A program made the translations under genes and the position numbers. The notes below the pieces were generated by a model that saw only the letters and a program-made list of their open reading frames with translations, was not told where the DNA came from and did no database searches. From Rhodococcus sp. 14-2470-1b (GTDB lineage: Bacteria; Actinomycetota; Actinomycetes; Mycobacteriales; Mycobacteriaceae): DNA of 64,000 nt. This document shows, piece after piece, positions 34,737 to 42,942 of this stretch; the stretch's first letter is position 1, and each line of letters begins with the position of its first letter. The stretch is from positions 298,878 to 362,877 of the forward strand of contig NZ_NPFY01000004.1 of assembly GCF_002259415.1 (NCBI RefSeq), in the 5' to 3' direction.

Positions 34737-34910
34737 ATGGCCGAGAGCATCTTGCGCGAGTTGAGTGTCGCCGAACTGGACGCGGCGCTCGCCGATACGG
34801 AGGAACAACTGCGCATGGCGCGTCGTGAGGGCGCGCCAGCGGCGGACAGTGCGGTACTCGAAGTGGCCCGGCGCCGGCTGCTCGACGAGTTTCGTCGACG
34901 CGGACTCTGA
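34737..34910 (+). CDS. Small helical protein (57 aa)
   Basis: 57 aa from ATG 34737, six bases after the membrane-protein stop. The sequence (MAESILRELSVAELDAALAD...TEEQLRMARREGA...VLEVARRRLLDEFRRRG) is an amphipathic, charged pair of helices with a coiled-coil feel. It has normal high-GC codon use and sits in an operon position, but no family is recognised. Confidence 0.6.
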   Translation: MAESILRELSVAELDAALADTEEQLRMARREGAPAADSAVLEVARRRLLDEFRRRGL

Positions 34911-35030
34911 CAGAGGCCCGACGCCCTGGTGAGTCATGGTGGCCTGATGTATCGGACCTACGTTGGCTACCGATGATCCGGGTGAGACCGTCCTCGGCGA
35001 CGGGGGGTGCCGCGGCGATACAGTGCAGCC

Positions 35031-35750
35031 ATGGGAGACGAACACACCACGTCAGGGCGCGACCTCACGCGTGCGATCGCGGAGGCGACGAGAGCGTTCT
35101 TCACTCCGACCAGCCTTGAGGACACCCTGCGCGGGGTGACCGAGAGTGCCCGTTCGCTGATTCCGGCGGTCGACTGCGCCGACATCCTGATCGTCCGGGG
35201 GCCCAAGAAGTACCAGTCCCATGCGGCGACGAGTGAGCTCCCGGTGCGTTTGGACGCGATTCAAGAGCGTGTCGGGGAAGGCCCGTGTGTCGATGCTGCG
35301 CGGAATGAAGAGTTTGTTCGTTGTAACGACTTTCGATCAGATCCACGGTGGCCGGTGTTCGGGCCCGCCGCAGTCGACGCGGGTGTCCTGAGCAGTATGT
35401 CGTTTCGTCTCTACACCGAGAACGAGACGATCGGGGCGCTGAACCTGTTCGCGCTGACCGAGAATGCGTTCAGCGACGAGGATGAGGAACTCGGCACAGT
35501 CCTGGCCATCCACGCCGCGGTCGCACTGTATGCAGCCAACAAGACCGAACAGTTCAAATCCGGCCTCGCCTCCCGAGACACCATCGGTCAAGCCAAAGGC
35601 ATGCTCATGGAGCGCTACGGCATCGACGCGGTCCAAGCGTTCGACCTGATTTCTCGGCTCTCGCAGAACGAGAACATCCCCGTCGCAGCGTTGGCGGCAG
35701 AATTGGTCGCACGCGGATCCGACACGGCCGCCGCCCGCAACCCACGCTGA
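35031..35750 (+). CDS. GAF-ANTAR regulator
   Basis: 239 aa from ATG 35031. A GAF domain (about residues 20-170: EGPCVDAARNEEFVRCNDFRSDPRWPVFGPAAVDAGVLSSMSFRLYTENETIGALNLFA) is followed by an ANTAR domain (about 180-230: SRDTIGQAKGMLMERYGIDAVQAFDLISRLSQNENIPVAALAAELV). ANTAR proteins bind paired hexaloop RNA hairpins and prevent termination; the GAF domain senses an unknown ligand. Two more such regulators lie at 46.5 and 52.1 kb. Confidence 0.9.
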   Translation: MGDEHTTSGRDLTRAIAEATRAFFTPTSLEDTLRGVTESARSLIPAVDCADILIVRGPKKYQSHAATSELPVRLDAIQERVGEGPCVDAARNEEFVRCNDFRSDPRWPVFGPAAVDAGVLSSMSFRLYTENETIGALNLFALTENAFSDEDEELGTVLAIHAAVALYAANKTEQFKSGLASRDTIGQAKGMLMERYGIDAVQAFDLISRLSQNENIPVAALAAELVARGSDTAAARNPR

Positions 35751-36110
35751 CGACCCAGGCCACCTTCCTGCGCACCCAGTTCGACCACCGCGCAGTGCGC
35801 TTCGGCTGTGGCCGATTGCACCGGCGCGAACCTGATCTTGCTGGGACCTGATGGTGCTGTGGAAGGTCGGCACCGAAATTGATCGAGTGGCGGCCGATGC
35901 GGGTGTTTCGATTGCGGTGGAGCGTGGAAGTCTGCCTCGAGCTCGGCTGCGAACGCCCGGGCGTTGCGGCCCGAGACAGGGCCCGGGGGTTCAACGACAC
36001 AGCCCCTGGGTCCGCCGTCGCGTGGGCGTTCGAAGCAGCTCATCGGCGAAACCATCACACGATGCGGCCGCACCTGTGGCCTCATCCCTAACCTGATCTC
36101 GGAGCACGAC
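35751..36110. other. Non-coding gap of 360 bases
   Basis: Between the ANTAR gene and pncC. Frames here are short or poor in composition. No SigF-like promoter or hairpin was recognised. Confidence 0.45.
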
Positions 36111-36638
36111 ATGTCGACATCCCCCGAACAACGGATTCCGGCAGACCCGCAGTTGTCGCACGTATGCGATACGATCGCCGAACTTGCTGTCACCTACGAC
36201 ATCTCCATAGGCACGGCCGAGTCACTGACCGCCGGTAATCTCGCAGCGATGCTCGGTAAAGCGCCGTCGTCAGGGCAATGGTTTCGGGGCGGCATCGTTG
36301 CCGATCACGAAGACGTCAAACACACGTTGCTGACGGTGCCCGACGGCCCGGTGGTCAGTGAAAGAGCAGCTGCTGCGATGGCCGTGTCTACGGCGTCGTT
36401 GATCGGCGCTGACTTGACCATCGCGGTCACTGGTGAGGCGGGACCACACTGCCAGGAGGACCAGCCACCGGGGACGGTCTGGGCTGCCGTGTGCGACCGC
36501 GGCGAGGTGAGCACTGAGCGCAAACATTTCGACGGCGAGCCCGAACAAGTACTGGCGCAGACGCTCTCGTTCGCGATCGACAGTCTCGTGCGTCATGCCC
36601 GCGAACGCGCCCGAGATCGAGCACCTGGTCGCGAATAA
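36111..36638 (+). CDS. pncC: Stand-alone CinA C-terminal domain protein, NMN deamidase (PncC)
   Basis: 175 aa, the single-domain CinA_C form. Motifs: [42 protein letters not shown] (catalytic AESLTAG region at 36-42), then [13 protein letters not shown] and PGTVWAAV. PncC converts nicotinamide mononucleotide to nicotinate mononucleotide. The next gene is NAD synthetase, which supports a joint role in NAD recycling. One residue of the VTG(I/V)AGP motif is Glu here. Confidence 0.85.
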   Translation: MSTSPEQRIPADPQLSHVCDTIAELAVTYDISIGTAESLTAGNLAAMLGKAPSSGQWFRGGIVADHEDVKHTLLTVPDGPVVSERAAAAMAVSTASLIGADLTIAVTGEAGPHCQEDQPPGTVWAAVCDRGEVSTERKHFDGEPEQVLAQTLSFAIDSLVRHARERARDRAPGRE

Positions 36639-36699
36639 GTCGACAAATCAAAGGGTCCGTCAGGTTTCTGTGCATTGGCAACCGGGCACCCAGGCGGGC

Positions 36700-37548
36700 A
36701 TGACTTTCAATGTTCGGTCCGAGATTCAGCACGAGTTGGGCGTAAAGCCCTCGATCGATCCGGCGTCCGAGATCGCACGGCGAGTCGCGTTCCTCGCCGA
36801 CTATCTCCGCGTCAGCGGCGCATCGGGGTTCGTTCTCGGCATCAGCGGCGGGCAAGACAGCACCCTAGCAGGCACGCTCGCGCAGATGGCGGCGCGCGAG
36901 GTCATCGAACTCGGTGGCCAGGCCGTCTTCGTCGCAGTGCGCCTGCCCTACGGCGCGCAAACCGACGAAGCAGACGCCACCATCGCGCTCGACTTCATCA
37001 AGCCCGATCGAACTGTCACCGTCGACATCCGCGACGCTGTCGATGCGTCCGCCCGCTCGGCCGCTGCAGCCCTGGGTGCCGAACGGCTGGACGACGTCGT
37101 ACGCGGAAACATCAAAGCGCGTGAACGGATGATTGCGCAATACGCCATTGCCGGTCAGGAAAACCTGCTCGTGGTAGGTACTGATCATGCAGCCGAGGCA
37201 GTGACAGGGTTCTTCACCAAACACGGAGACGGCGGAGTCGATCTGACCCCGCTCACTGGACTCACCAAAAGCCAAGGTGCCCAGCTTCTCCGGCAGCTCG
37301 ACGCCCCCGACTCGACCTGGACGAAGGTGCCGACGGCCGATTTGGAAGACGACCGGCCCGCGCTACCCGACGAGCAGGCCCTCGGCGTCACCTACGCTCA
37401 GATCGACGCGTACTTGCACGGCGGCCCCGTCGACGACGATGCAGCTCGGACCATCGAACGGTGGTTCGCCGCGACCCGGCACAAGCGCACGACCCCTGTC
37501 GGCCCCGATGACCGTTGGTGGCGCACAGCCGTCGACGACGGCACATGA
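36700..37548 (+). CDS. nadE: NH3-dependent NAD synthetase
   Basis: 282 aa, the monofunctional ammonia-using form without a glutaminase domain. Starting at ATG 36700: [15 protein letters not shown] (P-loop of the PPi-synthetase type at about 45-57), [67 protein letters not shown], then [22 protein letters not shown]. It amidates nicotinate adenine dinucleotide to NAD. It is probably a second copy beside the glutamine-dependent enzyme usual in actinomycetes. Confidence 0.92.
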   Translation: MTFNVRSEIQHELGVKPSIDPASEIARRVAFLADYLRVSGASGFVLGISGGQDSTLAGTLAQMAAREVIELGGQAVFVAVRLPYGAQTDEADATIALDFIKPDRTVTVDIRDAVDASARSAAAALGAERLDDVVRGNIKARERMIAQYAIAGQENLLVVGTDHAAEAVTGFFTKHGDGGVDLTPLTGLTKSQGAQLLRQLDAPDSTWTKVPTADLEDDRPALPDEQALGVTYAQIDAYLHGGPVDDDAARTIERWFAATRHKRTTPVGPDDRWWRTAVDDGT

Positions 37549-37607
37549 ACGGGGACAACACCGTTTCGACTCGACTCGCATCCACCACGACGAGGAGGAG
37601 GACCAGC

Positions 37608-37910
37608 ATGACCGAGGACAACGTACGAGATGACGACTACACCGCTGACAGCGCCAACACGGTCCGCGAGCACGCCGGTGAAGCACTCGAAGACGTGCGC
37701 AATTGGCCCGGCTACGTGTTTATCGGTGCGGCACTGGCGGCACTCGGGATGACCCTGACAGCAGCCGCGTACGGATTCGGCGGGTGGGTCTGGATCGGAT
37801 CGATCGCAGCGGTGGTGTTGTGTGCAGCCGGGCTCACCATCGTTCTGCTCGAACGCACACGCGTCAACGCCAGGGAAGGGCGCGATCTCACCGATCCAGG
37901 CGCCCACTGA
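37608..37910 (+). CDS. Two-helix membrane protein of unknown function
   Basis: 100 aa from ATG 37608 with a GAGGAGGAGG site. An acidic N-terminus (TEDNVRDDDY...) is followed by two hydrophobic helices (GYVFIGAALAALGMTLTAAAYGFGG and WIGSIAAVVLCAAGLTIVLLE) and a polar end. Such small proteins are common in Rhodococcus stress loci; no named family is recognised. A 57-aa gene follows after 15 bases. Confidence 0.75.
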   Translation: MTEDNVRDDDYTADSANTVREHAGEALEDVRNWPGYVFIGAALAALGMTLTAAAYGFGGWVWIGSIAAVVLCAAGLTIVLLERTRVNAREGRDLTDPGAH

Positions 37911-37925
37911 AGGAGCCGACCGGCC

Positions 37926-38099
37926 ATGTCCAGCGACAGTTCTGATCCTCGGTCCCCGGACTCCCACCCCGCGAACGACCACCCCGCCTACGAACGCAGA
38001 GAACGCCCCACGCAGCGAGATGGAGCAACCACGTCGAGCCCGGCCAGCTTTCTGCAGATGTTCCACAACGCGGAAGAACACCACTACGAACAAAGATGA
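37926..38099 (+). CDS. Small hydrophilic protein (57 aa)
   Basis: 57 aa from ATG 37926, preceded by AAGGAG right after the stop of the membrane-protein gene. Composition is Ser/Asp/Pro/Arg-rich and probably unstructured at the start, then SPASFLQMFHNAEEHHYEQR, whose FLQMFHNAEEHHYE looks like a short amphipathic helix. No family recognised; it is supported by spacing and ribosome site only. Confidence 0.55.
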   Translation: MSSDSSDPRSPDSHPANDHPAYERRERPTQRDGATTSSPASFLQMFHNAEEHHYEQR

Positions 38100-38233
38100 C
38101 CCGCAGACCAACGTTCCTTCCACGTGGACGGGTCGCCCCGATACGCCTCGTGACGAGGCTGCAGACACAACTGCGATGCATGAACGCCAGCTACGGGCGT
38201 CACCGTGCGCGTCGAATTACGCGTGATCGGGCG

Positions 38234-38260
38234 GGTTTGACAGCCCGTCCAGTCGGGCAT
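38234..38260 (+). promoter_or_regulatory. SigF-like promoter for the 61-aa WW-motif protein
   Basis: GGTTT (38234-38238)-N16-GGGCAT (38255-38260), one base off the actinobacterial SigF pattern GGTTT-N15-17-GGGTA. It lies 48 bases before ATG 38308, the same distance as for the catalase promoter. Confidence 0.5.
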
Positions 38261-38307
38261 GCCGATGGTTAGTTGGCGAGGGCAGTGAAGACGGCGGAGG
38301 CATGCAC

Positions 38308-38493
38308 ATGGATCTCGACGACGACACGATGGTGGTCTGGACAGAGACGCCGCAGCGGCGAGCATGGTGGGCTTCGGTTCTCGGCCTCGACCCGGTGAAC
38401 GACACGCCCGCGACGTCAGCGGAAACGATCGAACCGGTCGCACGTCCGCGCGGGCGGAACGCATCCCGTCTCGGCGGGCTCGACGCTGCCTGA
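38308..38493 (+). CDS. Small WW-motif protein, paralogue of the protein at 33.4 kb
   Basis: 61 aa from ATG 38308; an ATG six bases earlier would leave no spacing behind the GGAGG site, so the second one was chosen. The core is VVWTETPQRRAWWASVLGLD, nearly the same as in the 33.4-kb protein; the tail is polar and basic. Equal length, shared block and strong ribosome site make a real family likely. No function known. Confidence 0.7.
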   Translation: MDLDDDTMVVWTETPQRRAWWASVLGLDPVNDTPATSAETIEPVARPRGRNASRLGGLDAA

Positions 38494-38887
38494 CCCGAGG
38501 CCTCTCCGAATTCGACACAGAGTAGCCGCTGCGGACTGTTTCGTTGCCTGCGGTGTGTCAAAACATGTTCAGCTGTAGTCGAACTGCGGCAACTGCGAAT
38601 CGGTAGCTCGCCCAGGACGACCTCTCGGTCACACGATCCCGGTGGCCGAGGTGTTGACACCTGCCCGATCGTCGATCACCCGGACTCGGGCGTCGAGCAC
38701 GACAAGGTCGCATCGTCCGGACGGCAGCCGTACCTATACCCCGCGTGCGCACGTGTGCATGCGTACCGAGTATCCACACCAAGCAGGTTCGATTCGTTGG
38801 TCGAGGATCCGCGGTGGCATGTTTGAGGCAGCACGAAACAGGCGGCTGCGAGCCTCGTTTTCGGCTCGAAACCGTTGTTGCACACAG
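38494..38887. other. Non-coding gap before the catalase promoter
   Basis: About 390 bases with no gene-like frame, apart from short noise. The promoter of the catalase lies at its right end. Confidence 0.5.
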
Positions 38888-38913
38888 GGTTTGCCCAACA
38901 AAGGGGCGGGTAG
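38888..38913 (+). promoter_or_regulatory. SigF-type stress promoter of the manganese catalase
   Basis: GGTTT (38888-38892)-N15-GGGTAG (38908-38913), matching the mycobacterial/rhodococcal SigF consensus GGTTT-N15-17-GGGTA. It is 48 bases upstream of the catalase ATG. Confidence 0.72.
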
Positions 38914-38960
38914 TCGGACGGAGTTGTTTGTTTGAACCCCGACCTGGAGGAAGAGTTTAC

Positions 38961-39872
38961 ATGTTTCGTCACACCGTCTACCTGCAATTCGACGCCAAGC
39001 CGGAAAAGCCGGATCCGGTTTACGCCCACAAACTCCAAGAACTCATCGGCGGCGCCTATGGCGAGATGACCGTGACCATGCAGTACCTGTTCCAAGGCTG
39101 GAACTGCCGTATGGAAGGCAAGTACAAGGACCTGATCATGGACATCGCCACCGAGGAGATGGGCCATGTCGAGATGCTCGCCACGATGGTCGCCCGCCTG
39201 CTCGAAGGTGCACCGGCAACCGAATCGACGAAGAACGCCGCTGCAGACCCGGTCGTCGCGGCAGTGATGGGCGGTATGGATCCCCAGCAGGCGATCGTTG
39301 CAGGCGGAGGTGCGCTTCCGGCGGACTCCAATGGATACCCCTGGAACGGTCGATACATCGTCGCCAGCGGCAATCTCCTTGCCGATTTCCGGGCCAACGT
39401 CGCTGCCGAAGCCCAGGGCCGCCTGCAGACGGCGCGGCTGTACAACATGACCGACGACCCGGGCGTGAAAGCAATGCTGAAATTCAACCTCGCCCGCGAT
39501 ACCCACCATCAGAACCTGTGGCTCGCTGCGATCGAAGAGCTGCAGGCCGATGATCTCGAGGGGGCCATCGCGCCGGACGCACTGTTCGACGAGGAAGCCT
39601 CAGAACACGCCACCGACCTCTGGCACCTCTCGGACGGTGAATTCTCTGCCACCGGCGGCTGGGCGAACCGCCTCGCGCCCGACGGCAAACGGCAGATGGG
39701 ATTCCTCGCCGATCCACAACCGTTGGGCGGCAAAGCCTCGGCTCCCGCACCGGATCCTAAGCTCTACGCCACCTACGACGGATCCAAAGGCGATCCCGCC
39801 TCGGCCGCATTCGGCACCGAGAAAGGCGTAGTCGGCAAAATCAAGGATGCCCTCGACCCCGACGCGACCTGA
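38961..39872 (+). CDS. Manganese catalase (non-heme, di-Mn)
   Basis: 303 aa from ATG 38961 with GGAGG upstream. It starts MFRHTVYLQFDAKPEKP and holds the ferritin-like four-helix core with metal ligands: E35 (GAYGEMTV), E66 and H69 (TEEMGHVEM), then the Glu of NVAAEAQGRLQTARLY and the His of LARDTHHQN. The C-terminal PLGGKASAPAPDP tail is usual. It splits H2O2 without heme and resists cyanide. A SigF-type promoter precedes it, so it belongs to the general stress response. Confidence 0.92.
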   Translation: MFRHTVYLQFDAKPEKPDPVYAHKLQELIGGAYGEMTVTMQYLFQGWNCRMEGKYKDLIMDIATEEMGHVEMLATMVARLLEGAPATESTKNAAADPVVAAVMGGMDPQQAIVAGGGALPADSNGYPWNGRYIVASGNLLADFRANVAAEAQGRLQTARLYNMTDDPGVKAMLKFNLARDTHHQNLWLAAIEELQADDLEGAIAPDALFDEEASEHATDLWHLSDGEFSATGGWANRLAPDGKRQMGFLADPQPLGGKASAPAPDPKLYATYDGSKGDPASAAFGTEKGVVGKIKDALDPDAT

Positions 39873-39986
39873 CCTTTTTCACCAGTCACATCGGACGCGG
39901 CCCGGACACCTGCGCTACTGGTGGTTTCCGGGCCGCTCCGACGCCCCGTCCGTGCGATTTCCTGCTCTGTGAAGGATCCTTTCACC

Positions 39987-41000
39987 GTGAACGATGCCTC
40001 CCTGCTCAACGTGCTGGTGACCGGAGCCACCGGCAACCTCGGCACCGCCGTCATCAGCGCGTTGGAACACAATCCCCGGGTCGGCAAGATCATCGGATTG
40101 GCCCGCCGCACCCCCGACCGGCGACCACCAGGAAAAACTAGCTACGCCGCCGTCGATATCGCCGCAGAGGACCTACTACCGTTCGTCACCGGCGTAGATG
40201 TCGTGATCCACCTCGCGTGGCAGTTCCAACCCACCCGCGACCCCGCAGCGACGTGGGACGTCAACGTCCTCGGCGCACTTGCAGTGTTCGACGCCGCATC
40301 CCGGGCGCACGTTCCATCGCTGGTCTACGCATCGTCGGTCGGTGCCTACGCACCAGGACCGAAACATGCTGCGGTGAAGGAAGACTGGCCGACGCACGGC
40401 TGGCCGGGCGCGGCATACACGAGAGAGAAGTCGTATCTCGAGCGTGCCCTCGACACGGTCGAACTCGAGAACCCATCCATGCGCGTCGTGAGGTTGCGGC
40501 CGGGCTTCGTGTTCCAGCATGCCGCGGCGACCGAACAACGACGCCTGTTCGCGGGCCCGTTCCTACCTCCGCAGCTCGTCCGGCCCGCCCTGATCCCGTT
40601 CGTGCCGTCGATGCCAGGTCTGACTTTTCAGGCAGTGCACGCCGACGATGTCGGCGATGCATTCGCCCGGGCCGCGACCACGCATGTACGTGGTTCGTTC
40701 AACATCGCCGCCGATCCGCCGGTGACCGCACAGGTCCTCGCCGACATTCTCGGTGCCCGCATCATCCCGCTTCCGATTGCTCCGGTGCGCGCGCTGATCA
40801 CCGTGCTGTGGAAGTTGCGGATCATCCCCACCAGCCCCGACCTGCTCGACGCAGTACTCCGACTACCCCTGATGGACACCACGCGCGCCCGATCCGAGCT
40901 GGGCTGGGCACCCCGCTACACCTCGGCGCAGGCGCTCACCGAATTGATCCGCGCAGTCCCTGGCCGCGCTGACGCACCGACCCCGCCGCTGTCAGCCTGA
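39987..41000 (+). CDS. NAD-dependent epimerase/dehydratase (extended SDR)
   Basis: 337 aa from GTG 39987 (GAAGGA upstream). Rossmann start LNVLVTGATGNLGTAVISALE (TGxxGxxG), then VDVVIHLAW, NVLGALAVFDAASRAHVPSLVYASSVGAYAPG, and the YxxxK pair in AAYTREKSYLE, followed by RPGFVF. This is an extended short-chain dehydrogenase like those acting on nucleotide sugars or steroid/isoprenoid alcohols. It opens a same-strand series running to the ZIP transporter. Confidence 0.88.
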   Translation: MNDASLLNVLVTGATGNLGTAVISALEHNPRVGKIIGLARRTPDRRPPGKTSYAAVDIAAEDLLPFVTGVDVVIHLAWQFQPTRDPAATWDVNVLGALAVFDAASRAHVPSLVYASSVGAYAPGPKHAAVKEDWPTHGWPGAAYTREKSYLERALDTVELENPSMRVVRLRPGFVFQHAAATEQRRLFAGPFLPPQLVRPALIPFVPSMPGLTFQAVHADDVGDAFARAATTHVRGSFNIAADPPVTAQVLADILGARIIPLPIAPVRALITVLWKLRIIPTSPDLLDAVLRLPLMDTTRARSELGWAPRYTSAQALTELIRAVPGRADAPTPPLSA

Positions 41001-41034
41001 CCCGCACGACTCACTCGATCGAAGGACATCACGA

Positions 41035-41232
41035 ATGCGCGAACTGCTCGACGGATTACTCGGCCGCACCGACAACATCAGACTTACCCTCACCGACGGC
41101 CGGATCCTCACCGGAACCGTCCACACACCCGTCGGGCACACCTACCCCGGTGTCTTCACCTTCCTCGACACCCAAGAGAGCGAAGTCGTCCATATCGCGG
41201 TGTCACATGTTGTCACCGCCCGCCTGGGCTGA
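41035..41232 (+). CDS. Small protein with Sm-like character (65 aa)
   Basis: 65 aa from ATG 41035, 34 bases after the epimerase. RLTLTDGRILTGTVHTPVGHTYPGVFTFLDTQESEVVHIAVSHVVTARLG has alternating strands resembling an Sm/LSM or SH3-type barrel. No catalytic residues are obvious. Its place in the operon suggests a co-regulated accessory protein. The family is not recognised. Confidence 0.65.
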   Translation: MRELLDGLLGRTDNIRLTLTDGRILTGTVHTPVGHTYPGVFTFLDTQESEVVHIAVSHVVTARLG

Positions 41233-41288
41233 TCACCGACCTGCTCGACCCCCCCGGACAATGGTTCGATCCAACTCAGGAGCACACG

Positions 41289-41984
41289 ATGACGACACTC
41301 GAATCCGGCCGCCCCCGCGTCGATGCCGACCCCGGCGTGTACACGCCGCAGCAGGACACCTGGATGCTGTGCGACGCCGTAGCCGCGTCCGGTGCCGCCC
41401 ACGGCGCGCGGGTGCTCGACATGTGCACCGGCAGCGGGGCTGTCGCGATCGCAGCAGCACGCGCAGGCGCGCGCGAGGTCGTCGCGTTCGACCTCTCGCC
41501 GCGGGCGGTCGAGTGCGCGAGCCGCAATGCCGCCGCAGCAGGCTTCGACGTCGATGTGCGCCTCGGATCGTTCATCGAGGCGCTGACAGTGCCGCCGTTC
41601 GATGTACTGCTGTGCAATCCGCCCTACGTCCCCTCGCCGGATACCCCGGCCGGGACCGGACTCGAGCGCGCCTGGAATGCAGGCACCGATGGCCGGTTCG
41701 TGTTGGATCCATTGTGCGAGAACGCACATCGGCTACTCAATCCTGGTGGGGTGTTGCTGGTGGTGCAGTCCGATTGCGCCGATCCTGCCCGCACCCTGAC
41801 CCTGCTGTCGGAGAGCGGGTTCGCGGCCCGTGTGGTGGCTGCACAGCGGCATCGTTTCGGGCCGGTGATGGCGTCGCGGGCGCCCTACCTGGCCGCCGAA
41901 GGACATATCGCACCCGGCGCAGACACCGAGAAGTTCGTGGTCATCGAAGCGCACCTGACCTCGTCCAACGCGGGCACCCAGTGA
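41289..41984 (+). CDS. HemK-like SAM-dependent methyltransferase
   Basis: 231 aa. It has the PGVYTPQQDTWMLCDAV start, SAM motif LDMCTGSGAVAIAAARAGA, VVAFDLSPRAVECASRNA and the NPPYVPSPD motif of N5-glutamine/nucleic-acid-amino methyltransferases, then GGVLLVVQSDCA. The family methylates Gln, Lys or adenine amino groups (PrmC/HemK, KMT9-like branch). The stop overlaps the next start (GTGA). A small-molecule role in this cassette cannot be excluded. Confidence 0.85.
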   Translation: MTTLESGRPRVDADPGVYTPQQDTWMLCDAVAASGAAHGARVLDMCTGSGAVAIAAARAGAREVVAFDLSPRAVECASRNAAAAGFDVDVRLGSFIEALTVPPFDVLLCNPPYVPSPDTPAGTGLERAWNAGTDGRFVLDPLCENAHRLLNPGGVLLVVQSDCADPARTLTLLSESGFAARVVAAQRHRFGPVMASRAPYLAAEGHIAPGADTEKFVVIEAHLTSSNAGTQ

Positions 41985-42664
41985 TCGCGCACGTGCTGGG
42001 TATGCCGTTCCGGGCAGTGTCCGCAATGCGTGCGGCGCGGGCGTTCCATCCGAACGGGGTCCACTACAGCGGCGCGCTGATCCGATCGGCACCCGAGGAT
42101 GCTGGACTTCCACTGCGTTCGTGTGAGGTTTCGGTTCGGATGTCGAAGGGGATCGGCCTGCCGTCCGGTCTGCCGGATGTTGCGGGTCTGGCGTTGCGGC
42201 TGCCGACGACCGAGGCCGGCGCGTCACCGTCATGGGATGTACTGCTGGCAGGGTCGGCGACAGGGAGGTTCGGGCGGATGGTGCCCTGGCCGTCGTCGAC
42301 CTGGAACGCAGCGCACTTCTCGTCGCTGATGCCGCTGAAATATCGAGGCCGGATGTGGTGGCTGCGGGCACGGATAACAGCTCCCGACCTCGATCACATG
42401 AGCACGGAGGAGGTACGCACTGCGGTGGCGACGGATCGGGTGAGCATTGCGATCGAACAAGCCTGCGGTTGGGGCGGCGGGTTCGTTCCGGCCGCGGTGG
42501 TGCACTCGCTCGTCCTCACCGCGCCCGGCCACGAAATCGATGCGTTCGATCCGGTACTGAACAGTCCCGCCGAGGTACGCCCGCAACCGGAATGTTTACG
42601 TGCGCTCCGCTTGTCGGCGTACCGGAACAGCCGAGCAGGACGAGCAGCAGCGGATCCGATCTGA
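41981..42664 (+). CDS. Unknown protein, possibly a catalase-fold (KatE/SrpA-like) heme protein
   Basis: 227 aa from GTG 41981, coupled to the methyltransferase. The segments AARAFHPNGVHYSGALI, EVSVRMSKGIGLPSGLPDVAGLALRLP and FSSLMPLKYRG resemble the order HPxG, then S.G.G......D..G.A.R..., seen in catalase-related families, but the catalytic His and Asn could not be assigned with certainty. Treat as unknown with a weak catalase-fold hint. It has no membrane segment. Confidence 0.6.
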   Translation: MIAHVLGMPFRAVSAMRAARAFHPNGVHYSGALIRSAPEDAGLPLRSCEVSVRMSKGIGLPSGLPDVAGLALRLPTTEAGASPSWDVLLAGSATGRFGRMVPWPSSTWNAAHFSSLMPLKYRGRMWWLRARITAPDLDHMSTEEVRTAVATDRVSIAIEQACGWGGGFVPAAVVHSLVLTAPGHEIDAFDPVLNSPAEVRPQPECLRALRLSAYRNSRAGRAAADPI

Positions 42665-42942
42665 AACGACAGGGCTGTACCCCAGTGGATGGCTCGTCAG
42701 GTGTGCTCGGTCCGCAGCGATGACATGCCGCGGAATCCGCAGTCCTGGTTGCGATCCCTCACCGTGTGCGCAATGTGCGGTTTGGCGTGTGCGCGCCACC
42801 ACCACCGTGTCGGATGCCGCTTCGCAGGCCGATGCGACGCACACGCGAACCCCTGAACAGATGAAACCTGCAGTGGCACAATGATATCGGCGATCCGGTA
42901 TGGGGACGTTTGATCTGTACTGCCGTGGGGTATCGGCGTTGC

